A stretch of DNA of 21,152 bases from an uncultured Bacilli bacterium (GTDB lineage: Bacteria > Bacillota_I > Bacilli_A > RFN20 > CAG-288): the NCBI GenBank assembly GCA_934725685.1, contig CAKVBX010000030.1, positions 1 to 21,152 of the forward strand, written 5' to 3'. The position numbers and the translations under genes are program-made. Of this stretch, positions 1 through 7,382 are shown one piece after another; the first letter of the stretch is position 1; each line of letters opens with the position of its first letter. The notes under the pieces were generated by a model. It saw only the letters and a program-made list of their open reading frames with translations. It ran no database searches and was not told the DNA's origin.

Positions 1-1
1 G

Positions 2-77
2 TACAAGATACAAAAATCAACAGAAAAAAAGGGAATCTCGATGGATTCCCACTGTTTACTTTCTTGCGATTGCCCTA
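2..77. repeat. 76-bp inverted repeat, left copy
   Basis: Positions 2-77 are the exact reverse complement of 21077-21152; the next inward base differs (g at 78, against a from the other copy). The unit carries a 7-bp hairpin (gggaatc/gattccc) beside a run of seven A/T, so it includes an intrinsic terminator that faces out of the window. Two copies in opposite orientation at both window edges suggest a repeat present at least twice in the genome, of which only the inner part is visible here. No ORF is seen in it. Confidence 0.9.
24..50 (-). terminator. Intrinsic terminator inside the left repeat
   Basis: Read on the minus strand, a stem gggaatc/gattccc with a 6-nt loop is followed by seven T. 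It points out of the left edge. No minus-strand gene lies just upstream in the window, so it belongs to the repeat or to an unseen transcript. Confidence 0.55.
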
Positions 78-79
78 GT

Positions 80-110
80 TCTCTTTTAGGAAAAGGGAAA
101 ATAAAAGAGA
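80..110. other. AT-rich inverted repeat between edge repeat and promoter
   Basis: TCTCTTTTA (80-88) and TAAAAGAGA (102-110) are perfect 9-bp inverted arms around a 13-nt purine-rich loop. There is no clear T-tract and no gene. It could be a weak hairpin at the end of a transcript entering from the left, or simply low-complexity sequence. Confidence 0.3.
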
Positions 111-142
111 GAAAATATGGCTGCTGATTCCTGCTTTCGTTC

Positions 143-171
143 TTGACAAAGGAGAAGTATCTTTCTAGAAT
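143..171 (+). promoter_or_regulatory. Sigma-A promoter for the antiporter
   Basis: TTGACA at 143-148, a 17-bp spacer, and TAGAAT at 166-171 form a near-consensus promoter. Transcription would begin near 178, giving a leader of about 94 nt before the antiporter start codon. Confidence 0.75.
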
Positions 172-177
172 CATCTT

Positions 178-260
178 CAGGAAATGATGTCTTCCTTATA
201 ACCGCTTAATCGTTAAGCTGATGACGTCTGTGCTTTTCGCATAGATTCATCAGCTTTTTT
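178..260 (+). promoter_or_regulatory. Leader with terminator hairpin, candidate attenuator or riboswitch
   Basis: The predicted transcript starts near 178. It contains a small hairpin GCTTAA-tcg-TTAAGC (204-218), then a long hairpin: AGCTGATGA (216-224) with TCATCAGCT (247-255), extended inside by TCTGTGC (227-233) with GCATAGA (239-245). Six T end at 260 and the GGAGG ribosome site starts at 261. The two hairpins share AGC at 216-218, so they compete at their junction. A terminator between a gene's own promoter and its ribosome site usually means conditional termination. The leader matches no riboswitch class I can recognise from sequence alone. Confidence 0.6.
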
Positions 261-271
261 GGAGGTATCTT

Positions 272-1516
272 ATGAATTTATTCCTGACTCTCGCCATCAT
301 GTTTCTCGGTGGTTTCCTGCTGCATTATTTCTGCAGACTGATTCACTGCCCTCCTCTGATCGGCTATCTTTTCTTCGGAATTCTTCTTTCCTTCCTCAAC
401 GGGAAGGTTCAGATTGGACCTGTCTCAGTCATCGCTCCGCAGATGAGTGAAGTATCTTCCGTGATACGGAAGATTGCCCTCATTATCATTCTCTGTAAGG
501 CAGGGCTCTCTTTGAACGTCTCTGATCTGAAGAAAGTGGGACGGCCTGCTATTCTGATGTCCTTTGTTCCGGCCGTTGTCGAAATGTGTGCCGTCGGTGT
601 CATCGCTCCGTTTTTGCTTCCAATTTCCTATATGGACAGTTTTCTTTTAGGAAGCGTATTGGGTGCAGTATCCCCTGCCGTCGTCATCCCGATGATGAGT
701 AAACTCATAGACCAGAAAAGAGGGACGAAAGAAGGCGTGCCGCAATTGATTGTCGCTTCATCTTCCATCGACGATATTGTCATGATTGTTTTCTATCAGG
801 CGTTTCTCCAAATGGAAAAAGGAGAATCCATCTCCGTCATGACTTTTCTGAACATTCCGATTTCCATCATTCTTGGTATCGCCGTTGGTATTCTGTTCGG
901 TTTTCTTTTATCTGCTCTGTTTTCCAGGGCTTCCATCCGCGATTCGATGAAACTGATTATGATATTCGGCCTCAGTTTCCTTCTTACCTTTTTGGAGGAT
1001 GCAATTTCTTCTTATTTCGGATTCAGTTCTCTTCTAGCCATTATTTCTATTTGTTTTGTTCTGAAAATGAGAAACAATGAACAATCTGTTCGTCTTGCAA
1101 AAAGATGCAATAAGATGTGGGTTCTGGCCGAAATGTTTTTATTCATTCTGGTTGGAGCTAGCATCAAGATATCCTATGCCTTGGACTATTTCTTTATTGC
1201 CCTGTTATTGATTCTGATCTCACTATCGTTCAGAAGTCTTGCCGTCTCCGCCTGTCTTATCAGGACGAAACTCAATTGGAAGGAGAGAACCTTCTGTGTC
1301 CTCTCCTTCTTGCCGAAGGCGACTGTTCAGGCCGCCATCGGAAGCGGACTTCTTGACTATGCTTTGCTAGCCGGCGATACGGCACTGATACAAAGCGGAA
1401 ACATAGTCTTATCCCTCAGTGTCGTCTATATTCTGATCACGGCTCCCTTGGGAGCCATTCTAATGAATGCCACCTATCGGAAACTGCTGAAAGAAGAACC
1501 GATTACAGAGGAATGA
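272..1516 (+). CDS. Monovalent cation/proton antiporter (CPA2-like)
   Basis: This 414-residue integral membrane protein has about 12 hydrophobic segments, the usual size for cation:proton antiporters of the Na+/H+ exchanger (PF00999) type. It probably exchanges Na+ or K+ for protons across the cell membrane. Diagnostic features are the SPAVVIP stretch (134-140) and an acidic pair, Asp167-Asp168, in SSIDDIV, which matches the paired aspartates of the CPA2 ion-binding site. There is no C-terminal TrkA-N or RCK domain as found in longer Kef proteins. The start is fixed by GGAGG at 261-265. The gene has its own promoter and a leader with a terminator hairpin. It converges with the riboflavin transporter gene, with only three bases between the two stop codons. 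Family assignment is firm; the ion is not determined. Confidence 0.85.
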   Translation: MNLFLTLAIMFLGGFLLHYFCRLIHCPPLIGYLFFGILLSFLNGKVQIGPVSVIAPQMSEVSSVIRKIALIIILCKAGLSLNVSDLKKVGRPAILMSFVPAVVEMCAVGVIAPFLLPISYMDSFLLGSVLGAVSPAVVIPMMSKLIDQKRGTKEGVPQLIVASSSIDDIVMIVFYQAFLQMEKGESISVMTFLNIPISIILGIAVGILFGFLLSALFSRASIRDSMKLIMIFGLSFLLTFLEDAISSYFGFSSLLAIISICFVLKMRNNEQSVRLAKRCNKMWVLAEMFLFILVGASIKISYALDYFFIALLLILISLSFRSLAVSACLIRTKLNWKERTFCVLSFLPKATVQAAIGSGLLDYALLAGDTALIQSGNIVLSLSVVYILITAPLGAILMNATYRKLLKEEPITEE

Positions 1517-1519
1517 GTT

Positions 1520-2245
1520 TCAGGACTGTTTCTCTTCGGTAGTTTCTTCCTTGGTTTCTTCCGCCTTCTTTCTGAATACGGAACCGAGGAAATATTGTTT
1601 CATCTTCGGAGAGCGTTCCATCAGGACAAAGATAAGGCGGTTGAAAATCAGTTCATAGATGGCACAGATTAAAGACCCTTTCATCAAGTTGAACGGCAGA
1701 TAGACAAAGGTGACTAGGACAAAATAGGAGTTTCCGGAAAGCCCCATCTGATTGAATCCCTGTATGACATTCTGTACGGTTTGACTGTCGAAACAGGTTG
1801 TGAAGACCCCTGAGAGATAGGTCGGAGTGATGAATAAGAGATTGCATCCGGTCAGGATCAGGCTGACGGAAATGGTGATGACTAGGTAGGAGAGAATGCG
1901 GAAGAGGAGTCCTTTTTTGAACCATTTGAGGACATGGGAAGTCAGAAACAGCATCAGGACAAAACAGAGTGAAGTGAGGAGGGCGGTGATGTTTCCGATT
2001 CCGTAGACGCCGGTCAGTCCATAGACTGCAAGGTCGAGTGCCGTCTTGAGGATGGCGACGGCGATGCCTCCCGTGAATCCGTACATCGCATAGGCGATGA
2101 GGACGACGACATCCGAGATTTCGATCATGAGCCAAGGGGCAATCGGATAGGGGATGCGGACAAATGACATCAGGACAAAACCGAGTGCCGATAGTAAGGC
2201 AATCGTCGTCAGTCTCGTCAGAACTTCGGAAGTACTTCTTCTCAT
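1520..2245 (-). CDS. ribU: Riboflavin ECF transporter substrate-binding subunit
   Basis: A 241-residue membrane protein with about six hydrophobic helices, of the ECF-transporter S-component family (PF12822 type). It captures riboflavin outside the cell and works with a shared energizing module (EcfA/A'/T) that is not in this window. The helical core covers roughly residues 10-215; the tail after it is highly charged (KKAEETKEETTEEKQS) and probably cytoplasmic. Substrate assignment rests mainly on the FMN riboswitch directly upstream, since S-components are hard to separate by sequence. The start ATG at 2245 follows GGAAA about 9 nt upstream. At 241 residues it is somewhat longer than most RibU proteins, because of the tail. 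It is transcribed alone and no riboflavin biosynthesis genes are adjacent. Confidence 0.85.
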   Translation of the reverse strand: MRRSTSEVLTRLTTIALLSALGFVLMSFVRIPYPIAPWLMIEISDVVVLIAYAMYGFTGGIAVAILKTALDLAVYGLTGVYGIGNITALLTSLCFVLMLFLTSHVLKWFKKGLLFRILSYLVITISVSLILTGCNLLFITPTYLSGVFTTCFDSQTVQNVIQGFNQMGLSGNSYFVLVTFVYLPFNLMKGSLICAIYELIFNRLIFVLMERSPKMKQYFLGSVFRKKAEETKEETTEEKQS

Positions 2246-2267
2246 AGCTTTATTTCCTTTCCGGGAT

Positions 2268-2298
2268 AAAAAATCCCTGAGTAAAGAGACTCAGGGAT
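2268..2298 (-). terminator. Riboswitch expression-platform terminator
   Basis: On the minus strand a 9-bp stem TCCCTGAGT/ACTCAGGGA with a short loop is followed by six T. It lies between the FMN aptamer and the ribU ribosome site, as expected for a riboswitch that ends transcription when FMN is bound. Confidence 0.85.
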
Positions 2299-2324
2299 CG
2301 GAACACATGAAAAAAGCATTCTGT

Positions 2325-2431
2325 GATTCTTTCATCCAGCCTTTACTGTCGCCTCCGGAATCGCACCGGATCATGGAGAAGTCTCCGCGCGGGGTTTACC
2401 GCCGAGAAGGAATTTCACCTTTCCCTGAATC
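2325..2431 (-). ncRNA. FMN riboswitch (RFN element)
   Basis: Read on the minus strand, the sequence has the RFN hallmarks in order: closing stem GATTC/GAATC, then AGGGAAAGGTGAAATTCC, CGGCGGTAAACCCCGCG, GATCCGGTGCGATTCCGG, and GGCGACAGTAAAGGCTGGATG. These match the conserved core of the FMN aptamer, which binds flavin mononucleotide and lowers expression of riboflavin synthesis or uptake genes. The aptamer is followed by an intrinsic terminator and then ribU, so control is probably transcriptional. The variable P4-P5 region is short and normal. I am very confident in this call. Confidence 0.97.
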
Positions 2432-2439
2432 GCAAATTG

Positions 2440-2467
2440 ATTATAGTCGAAACAAGAGTGATTTCAA
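2440..2467 (-). promoter_or_regulatory. Promoter for the FMN riboswitch and ribU
   Basis: On the minus strand TTGAAA (2467-2462), a 16-bp spacer, and a consensus TATAAT (2445-2440) lie just before the aptamer. The -35 overlaps the stop of the DUF697-like gene, so ribU is probably a separate transcription unit. Confidence 0.65.
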
Positions 2468-3699
2468 TGGTCAAATTCTGTTTTCTGTTTCTTTTTTCTA
2501 TGGAAGAATGGGAAAGACCAATGCTTCTTTTCCTCTTTGTCCTCGATGAGAAGCGGTTCTTCCTTCTTCTCTTTCATGGTATCGTTACCGATTTCTTTTA
2601 CCTCCTCTTCGACTTCTTCGTTGATTTCATGAATGGTCGAGGAAGACATCTCCATTTCATAGTCCTTCAGGTCCTCTAACCGATAGAGTTCCTGAATCCT
2701 GTACTGAGAAAGCAGTGCGGATACGGTATATTTTCCGACCAGATAGGTCATGACTCCGTTGCCTAAGAACTGCGCCCCCATATCGATGGCCTGACCGAGA
2801 AGCTGAATCAGGAAACTGTTGGAATCCTTATTGAAAATCTTGCTGGCGATATTGGCGCTCTTCGGCATGGAGTTAAGGCCGATGGAGACACAGACATTTC
2901 GGACTACCATCGACAGAATCTTGGTCATCTCTCCGTTGGTGGGACGGAAACCATAGAGCCAAATAATGTCTTTGACGAGCTGAACGTTCTTTACTGCGAC
3001 AACGCCCGCATCCACGACGGCATTCTGAGAGAGTGCCGTGAGGCATCCTGTGGAGACTGCTCTTTTCATGATGAGGGATTTTGCTTTCTTATAGATGACG
3101 CCATCTTTTTTCATGGAGAGGGACAGAGCTCCGGCGAGCTTGATGGATGGTTCGCTTTTGCTGGAAGGGGTGCTATCCGGATATTGTTCCGCATAGGCCT
3201 GAATGAGAAGGAAGGCATCCGCTTTCTTCGCCTCCTCTTTGGAGAGAAAGGTTTTATTGACAGCTTTATCGATGTAGTCGAGAACTACGGATTGGTCTTT
3301 AATGTTTCTTGCAATCTCCCAACGGACTTTGTTATTGGTCCGTTCCGGTATCTTTCCTTTCCTCTTTCTGTCATATTCCAGGTCGAAGGAATGCTTGGAG
3401 AAGATGGAGACAAGAACAAGGATGAAACAGATGGTATATAGCACAAGAAGGATACAGCCGACGATGATGCCAGCGATGTGATTCATGTTGTAGATGGTCT
3501 GAACGATGACAGCGAAAAGACCGAGTCCTAAAAGATAGACGGCAACGGAAAGTGTGATGAGAAGAATCCTTGTTCTCTTCTCTTCTTTGGCTTTTGTGAT
3601 GTTCTCCTGATATGCGATAAAAGCGAGTTCCTCGTCGTGATTGGAACTGGTCTTGTCGACATTCTGCAAGAGCTTTTCGGTGTTCGTTTCTTTTTCCAT
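2464..3699 (-). CDS. DUF697/YcjF-like membrane protein
   Basis: This 411-residue protein has two strong membrane helices near the N-terminus (about 45-70 and 76-100), a charged middle, then a region (about 220-330) resembling DUF697/YcjF: it contains TALSQNAVVDAGVVAVKNVQ followed by the LYGFRP motif and several amphipathic or hydrophobic helices. The C-terminal 60 residues are strongly acidic then basic, and probably cytoplasmic. DUF697 proteins often accompany GTPases, but no GTPase is next to it here, and the cellular role is unknown. A longer frame opens at a TTG at 3735; I prefer ATG 3699 because the 12 extra residues show no ribosome site, though ATG 3699 lacks a clear one too. Family assignment is by remembered motif, not by search. 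Confidence 0.6.
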   Translation of the reverse strand: MEKETNTEKLLQNVDKTSSNHDEELAFIAYQENITKAKEEKRTRILLITLSVAVYLLGLGLFAVIVQTIYNMNHIAGIIVGCILLVLYTICFILVLVSIFSKHSFDLEYDRKRKGKIPERTNNKVRWEIARNIKDQSVVLDYIDKAVNKTFLSKEEAKKADAFLLIQAYAEQYPDSTPSSKSEPSIKLAGALSLSMKKDGVIYKKAKSLIMKRAVSTGCLTALSQNAVVDAGVVAVKNVQLVKDIIWLYGFRPTNGEMTKILSMVVRNVCVSIGLNSMPKSANIASKIFNKDSNSFLIQLLGQAIDMGAQFLGNGVMTYLVGKYTVSALLSQYRIQELYRLEDLKDYEMEMSSSTIHEINEEVEEEVKEIGNDTMKEKKEEPLLIEDKEEKKHWSFPFFHRKKKQKTEFDH

Positions 3700-3740
3700 A
3701 TAGTTATAGTTTATTTCATTTGACGGAAAATACAAAATAG

Positions 3741-3760
3741 GAGATTTGATTTCTCCTTTT
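3741..3760. other. Short hairpin before the DUF697-like gene
   Basis: GGAGA...TCTCC arms with a T-run on the plus strand lie just upstream of the minus-strand DUF697-like gene. It could be a weak terminator for the plus strand or leader structure for the minus strand. There is no plus-strand gene nearby to explain it. Confidence 0.3.
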
Positions 3761-3763
3761 TCC

Positions 3764-3809
3764 GGGAAAAGAAAAGAGTCAGGAGAGAAAACAAGTTTTC
3801 TGTCCTGAC
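3764..3809 (-). terminator. Terminator after the ketopantoate-reductase-like gene
   Basis: On the minus strand, arms GTCAGGACAGAAAAC (from 3809) and GTTTTCTCTCCTGAC form a 15-bp stem with one mismatch and a 2-nt loop (tt), followed by a T-rich tract tcttttctttt. It lies about 35 nt past the stop at 3846. Confidence 0.7.
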
Positions 3810-3845
3810 AATAAATGACTTATTTAATATAAGAAAGGTTGTTTG

Positions 3846-4859
3846 TTATTTCAATCCTTCAAAAACCTTTACATTATCGAAGGAAGGTTTCCTCATTCCA
3901 TCCTCGATTTCGTGGATGACACGGACGACGGTCTCGTTGTAAGGAGTCGGGACACCAGCTTTCTTTCCGAAGAGAACGACACTGCCGTTGATACTGTCGA
4001 CTTCCGTCTTCTTTCCTTTTTCGAGATCCTGAAGCATACTGGCTTTGAGTGCGGCGTGCTTTTTGATGCAGAGTGGAATCAGAAGGAAGGAAATCTTTTT
4101 CTTGAATCCGTTTTTATAATCGAGGAGTTTGACGACATCCTTTCCCTGAATCGGTTCGATGGTGATATTGTTCGCCTTCGCGACATCGATGCATTCCTTG
4201 ATGATTTTCTGAACACAGCGTCTGGAATCCTTTTTTTTGCTCGCTTCTCCGAACGTACTTCCGGTCACGGCGGACATACCGGAGAAAGCGGCGTTGATGA
4301 GAAGCTTGGAAAAACGCATGCCGATGAAGTTCTTCTCTAACTGAACCGGGCACATTTTTTCCAAGATCTCTTTGGCACGGAGAAGTCTTTCGTCCTCTTT
4401 TCCGTTCAGTCTTCCTAACGAGAAGGACATGCTGTCTTCTTCGCTGGTGAGTTCGGAAACTCCGTTTCCTTTCAGCGTGGCACCCCAGGCGACCGCACAG
4501 CCCATCGTTCTGTCTTCCCCGACAATCTCACTGATCAGAGGCTCCGGAAGACCATTCTGCATGGTGCAGATATCGCCGTCACTCTTCAGATGGTTTTTCA
4601 GCATCGAGACGACTTCCCTGTTTTCCAACTGTTTGGTCATGAGGAAAATCAGATCGTATTCTCCCTTCATCTCTTCCGGGTAATAGGCCTTGACCGGAAT
4701 GGTGAAATCCACCTTTCCCGTGATGTGGGCTCCGCTCTTTCTCAGTCCTTCGACATGTCCTTTGTTTCTGGAAAACAGATCGACATCGACGCCGTTCTTA
4801 CTCAGATACGCACCTAATACGGTTCCTAATGAACCGGCACCAAAGATTGCGATTCTCAT
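3846..4859 (-). CDS. Ketopantoate reductase-like NAD(P)H oxidoreductase
   Basis: This 337-residue soluble enzyme matches the PanE/ApbA family, which reduces 2-dehydropantoate to pantoate with NADPH in coenzyme A synthesis. The dinucleotide-binding loop is FGAGSLGTVLG (6-16). QNG at 101-103, the Lys185/Asn189 pair in SKLLIN, and KKTEVDSING (283-292, with Glu286) fit the catalytic and substrate-binding positions of the family. Length is slightly above the usual 300 residues; a basic, hydrophobic insertion lies at about 250-270. No other pantothenate genes are near, so it may act on another 2-keto acid, and I leave the symbol blank. The start ATG 4859 is preceded by AGAGGA at 7-nt spacing; the open frame extends 13 codons further upstream without a ribosome site. 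Confidence 0.8.
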   Translation of the reverse strand: MRIAIFGAGSLGTVLGAYLSKNGVDVDLFSRNKGHVEGLRKSGAHITGKVDFTIPVKAYYPEEMKGEYDLIFLMTKQLENREVVSMLKNHLKSDGDICTMQNGLPEPLISEIVGEDRTMGCAVAWGATLKGNGVSELTSEEDSMSFSLGRLNGKEDERLLRAKEILEKMCPVQLEKNFIGMRFSKLLINAAFSGMSAVTGSTFGEASKKKDSRRCVQKIIKECIDVAKANNITIEPIQGKDVVKLLDYKNGFKKKISFLLIPLCIKKHAALKASMLQDLEKGKKTEVDSINGSVVLFGKKAGVPTPYNETVVRVIHEIEDGMRKPSFDNVKVFEGLK

Positions 4860-4896
4860 TTTGAAATCCTCTTTCCTAACTATTTTAATCTTTTCC

Positions 4897-4930
4897 AAGA
4901 CAAAAGCCCACAGTAATGTGCTGTGAGCTT
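4897..4930 (-). terminator. Terminator after the lipoprotein gene
   Basis: On the minus strand, AAGCTCACAG pairs with CTGTGGGCTT around a 7-nt loop and is followed by TTTGTCTT. It lies about 25 nt past the lipoprotein stop and separates that gene from the ketopantoate-reductase-like gene. Confidence 0.75.
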
Positions 4931-4955
4931 CTGGTTGTCTGACAAATGGGAATAT

Positions 4956-6569
4956 TTACTCTTTTTTTGTCAACGAATAAGTTCCGCCATTCGTGTTGTC
5001 GTAGAGTTTGTTCTTGTTTTTGCCGATGGAGTAGTTGATGCCGTTATAAGTGAATTCCAATTCACCATATCTGTTGGTCCCACAGTCCGTGGCTAACGTG
5101 CCATTGACAGTGATGGTTTTGTTTTCTTCATCGACAATGATAGTCATCGTTTCTGTATCGCTGATTTCGGCTTCATAGGTGCCACCGAAGCCTTTGAAAG
5201 GATTTTTCTCCTGAAGTTCTTCGACTTTGAAAGGCAGTGTTGCTTTCTTGTTGTAATCGAAAGTGGCAACAACCATGGAATCATCGAAGACCATTTTTTC
5301 GACATGGGTTTTATCCTCAGAAAGGGTGATGACGACAGATTCGGCAGTTGCGACCTGTATATCGACGAAACCCAACGTAAGGATTTTAAAACCGAAGGCA
5401 CCGGCAGAGGAGGAATTGAGGAAATAGGTCCCATCTTCTTCATTGTACTCAAACCATTCAATGGCGATGGCTAAGGAAGGATAGAGCTGGCTAAGGCTGT
5501 TATATTTCCCTGACTGGTCCTCATAGACGGCAGGCTCATAAGCAAAATCATCACCGGATTTGACGACTTTATGGACGCCGTCTTCTTTCTGAATAAAAGC
5601 GGTGCCATCGGTGAATTCGGCATCGTCCTCCATATCAGCATAAATGACGCTGTTATCAAAGTAGGATTCGAATTGATAAGTCATTCCATAGTAATCGACG
5701 GTGTAGTTGGCAGTGTAGGGTTGATTCGGATCCATCAGGTTATTGAGAGCGGCCTTGAGGGTATTGTGATAGTCCTTGGTTTCTAACGGAGTGGGAAGCG
5801 GATAGCTGTGATCTGTTTCTTCGCTGTAATCAAAGTTGAGATTCCACTCGAACTGGGTTGTGGAAATGGCATCCGTGAAGGCCTTGGAAAGAATGTGCAT
5901 ACCGACAATCTTCTGATTCTCAATCTTGAGAGTGATATCTTCGAAGGTCTCGGAATAGGTTTGGGCAAGCGATTCGAAATTGATGTAAGTGAGATTGTTG
6001 ACTAAGAAATTATAGTCTGCTTTATAGTTGTCATCATCGAGGACAACTTCATACTCACTTTCACTCTTCTCCATGAAGATGTTGGATGAGACATACTTGA
6101 ACGGATTGTCATATTCTTTGAACAAGACTTCTTCACCGGCTTTTGTCGTAATGACTTCATAGTCGATGGTGTTGGTGGGAGTGATGTAATAGTGGAGCGC
6201 TTTCCCTGTCTCATTAGTGTAGACGGTGGAAATGATGGATTCGCTCTCGCCGATCTGTTCGATGTGGAAACTGTTTTCTCCGAAGAGAACCTTGATGGTG
6301 TTGTTCTGCGTGATGCTGCTGTTGTTCTTGCTGTCGATGAGGATGACCTTAGCATCACCGGTGACAGTCATCGGCTTCTTCAGATCGTCATACATGTCAT
6401 CGAAGGTTCTCGGCTGGGGCGTAGTCTCGGTATCCCGAACTCCCGTATCGGGTGCTTCGGTGGCCGGGGTAGTATCGGTTGCAGGTTTTGTCGTTTCTGT
6501 CGGAACTTCGTTGCAGCCTACTACGGCAAAAAGGCTGAGCAACGTCAACGTAATCATTTTCTTTTTCAT
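4956..6569 (-). CDS. Large surface lipoprotein, unknown function
   Basis: A 537-residue predicted lipoprotein. A lysine-rich start and hydrophobic stretch end in the lipobox VVGC, so Cys19 should be lipid-modified and the mature protein anchored to the outer face of the membrane. Residues 22-50 form a Thr/Pro/Glu-rich linker. The body seems to have two lobes of similar secondary-structure pattern, about 53-260 and 265-445, each alternating beta strands with a helix, and then a small C-terminal beta domain (about 450-537) rich in Thr, Asn and Gly. The lobes loosely recall LolA/LppX-like folds, but that is only an impression. No catalytic motif is seen. The start follows AGGAG at 10-nt spacing. 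It is a single-gene unit with its own terminator. Role unknown; ligand binding or envelope maintenance are possible. Confidence 0.7.
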   Translation of the reverse strand: MKKKMITLTLLSLFAVVGCNEVPTETTKPATDTTPATEAPDTGVRDTETTPQPRTFDDMYDDLKKPMTVTGDAKVILIDSKNNSSITQNNTIKVLFGENSFHIEQIGESESIISTVYTNETGKALHYYITPTNTIDYEVITTKAGEEVLFKEYDNPFKYVSSNIFMEKSESEYEVVLDDDNYKADYNFLVNNLTYINFESLAQTYSETFEDITLKIENQKIVGMHILSKAFTDAISTTQFEWNLNFDYSEETDHSYPLPTPLETKDYHNTLKAALNNLMDPNQPYTANYTVDYYGMTYQFESYFDNSVIYADMEDDAEFTDGTAFIQKEDGVHKVVKSGDDFAYEPAVYEDQSGKYNSLSQLYPSLAIAIEWFEYNEEDGTYFLNSSSAGAFGFKILTLGFVDIQVATAESVVITLSEDKTHVEKMVFDDSMVVATFDYNKKATLPFKVEELQEKNPFKGFGGTYEAEISDTETMTIIVDEENKTITVNGTLATDCGTNRYGELEFTYNGINYSIGKNKNKLYDNTNGGTYSLTKKE

Positions 6570-6592
6570 TATCAGTTTCTCCTATGCGGTAT

Positions 6593-6621
6593 ATTTTGCA
6601 AGAAGCGGGAATCGAAGTCAA
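6593..6621 (-). promoter_or_regulatory. Probable promoter for the lipoprotein gene
   Basis: Minus strand: TTGACT (6621-6616), a 17-bp spacer, and CAAAAT (6598-6593), about 20 nt before the ribosome site. The -35 is good and the -10 moderate. Confidence 0.45.
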
Positions 6622-6649
6622 TAAAAACAAACGGGGATGATTCCTATCT

Positions 6650-6689
6650 TGAAACAAAGAAATAGAGCACAGCCGGTATGCTGTGCTCT
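6650..6689 (-). terminator. Terminator after the four-helix membrane protein gene
   Basis: A perfect 10-bp stem AGAGCACAGC/GCTGTGCTCT (6664-6673 and 6680-6689) with a 6-nt loop is followed on the minus strand by ATTTCTTTGTTTC. It lies just after the gene ending at 6696. The plus-strand side is also T-rich, so it may work both ways. Confidence 0.75.
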
Positions 6690-6695
6690 AACCCT

Positions 6696-7286
6696 TTATT
6701 TTTCGCTTTTGTTTTTCAGAAGCTTCGATTTTCTGACTGTGAAATATATATTGGTGCCGATGGAGGAGATCAGAAGAATGCCGGGAAGAATCAGGAAGAG
6801 ATTAATCGGCATTTCGACTTCCTTCTTTGTGAGAAGATAGTGGAAGAGGATATAGGCGACGAAGCATCCTAAGGAAATATAGGTGAAGAGGGAGAGACTC
6901 ATTTTCTCTTTGTCGTTCTGATATAGGATGTGGTTATACTCTTTTCGGCTCTTGATGGCGAAGCAGAGCTGGATGATCAGATAGATGCAATAACCTGCCA
7001 AGAAAATCTGGAAGAGGACAAGCAGAGCATAGAAGAGATAGAACCAAAGGTTATCGTTGTAGTTGTCCGGTTTCTTGAAGAAGAAGTCGACGACATTGGT
7101 GAACATGGAACGCTTTCCTTTTCTCACTTCAAAGCAGGGGGTATAGATGGTTGCGACGACCATGAGGAAGACGGCAACCGTCCTTGTGAAATCGAGCCAA
7201 AACAGAACATTCATCTCTTTCTTGTTCTCTTTGATGAACTGAGATTCTTTTTCAGTTTTCTTTTCTTTTGGTTCGCTGTTCTTCAT
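6696..7286 (-). CDS. Four-helix membrane protein, unknown
   Basis: This 196-residue protein starts with a very charged cytoplasmic stretch (1-25), then four hydrophobic helices at about 33-50, 82-107, 131-152 and 160-182, and a lysine-rich C-terminus. I do not recognise a family and see no catalytic motif. The start ATG at 7286 is supported by AGGGGTG about 6 nt upstream. It follows the two-component operon on the same strand after a 96-nt gap that contains a weak hairpin, so it could receive some read-through from that operon or have its own promoter. A strong terminator follows. It may be a target or accessory of the signalling system, but that is only positional inference. Confidence 0.6.
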   Translation of the reverse strand: MKNSEPKEKKTEKESQFIKENKKEMNVLFWLDFTRTVAVFLMVVATIYTPCFEVRKGKRSMFTNVVDFFFKKPDNYNDNLWFYLFYALLVLFQIFLAGYCIYLIIQLCFAIKSRKEYNHILYQNDKEKMSLSLFTYISLGCFVAYILFHYLLTKKEVEMPINLFLILPGILLISSIGTNIYFTVRKSKLLKNKSEK

Positions 7287-7364
7287 AGGTCACCCCTTTT
7301 TTGCTGTTGACGGAAGTCGGAAACCTGCTGTGTCTGATTTAATTTTAATCTCCTGTATGAAAAT

Positions 7365-7381
7365 AGCAATGAAAAATTGCT
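7365..7381 (-). terminator. Weak terminator after the response regulator
   Basis: Minus strand: AGCAAT, 5-nt loop, ATTGCT, then ATTTTC, right after the stop at 7383. The stem has only 6 bp and the T-tract is imperfect, so read-through into the next gene is likely. Confidence 0.4.
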
Positions 7382-7382
7382 G

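Noticed and set aside
3843..4340. 165-codon plus-strand frame opposite the ketopantoate-reductase-like gene
   Set aside because: Antisense shadow; no ribosome site and no conserved motif.
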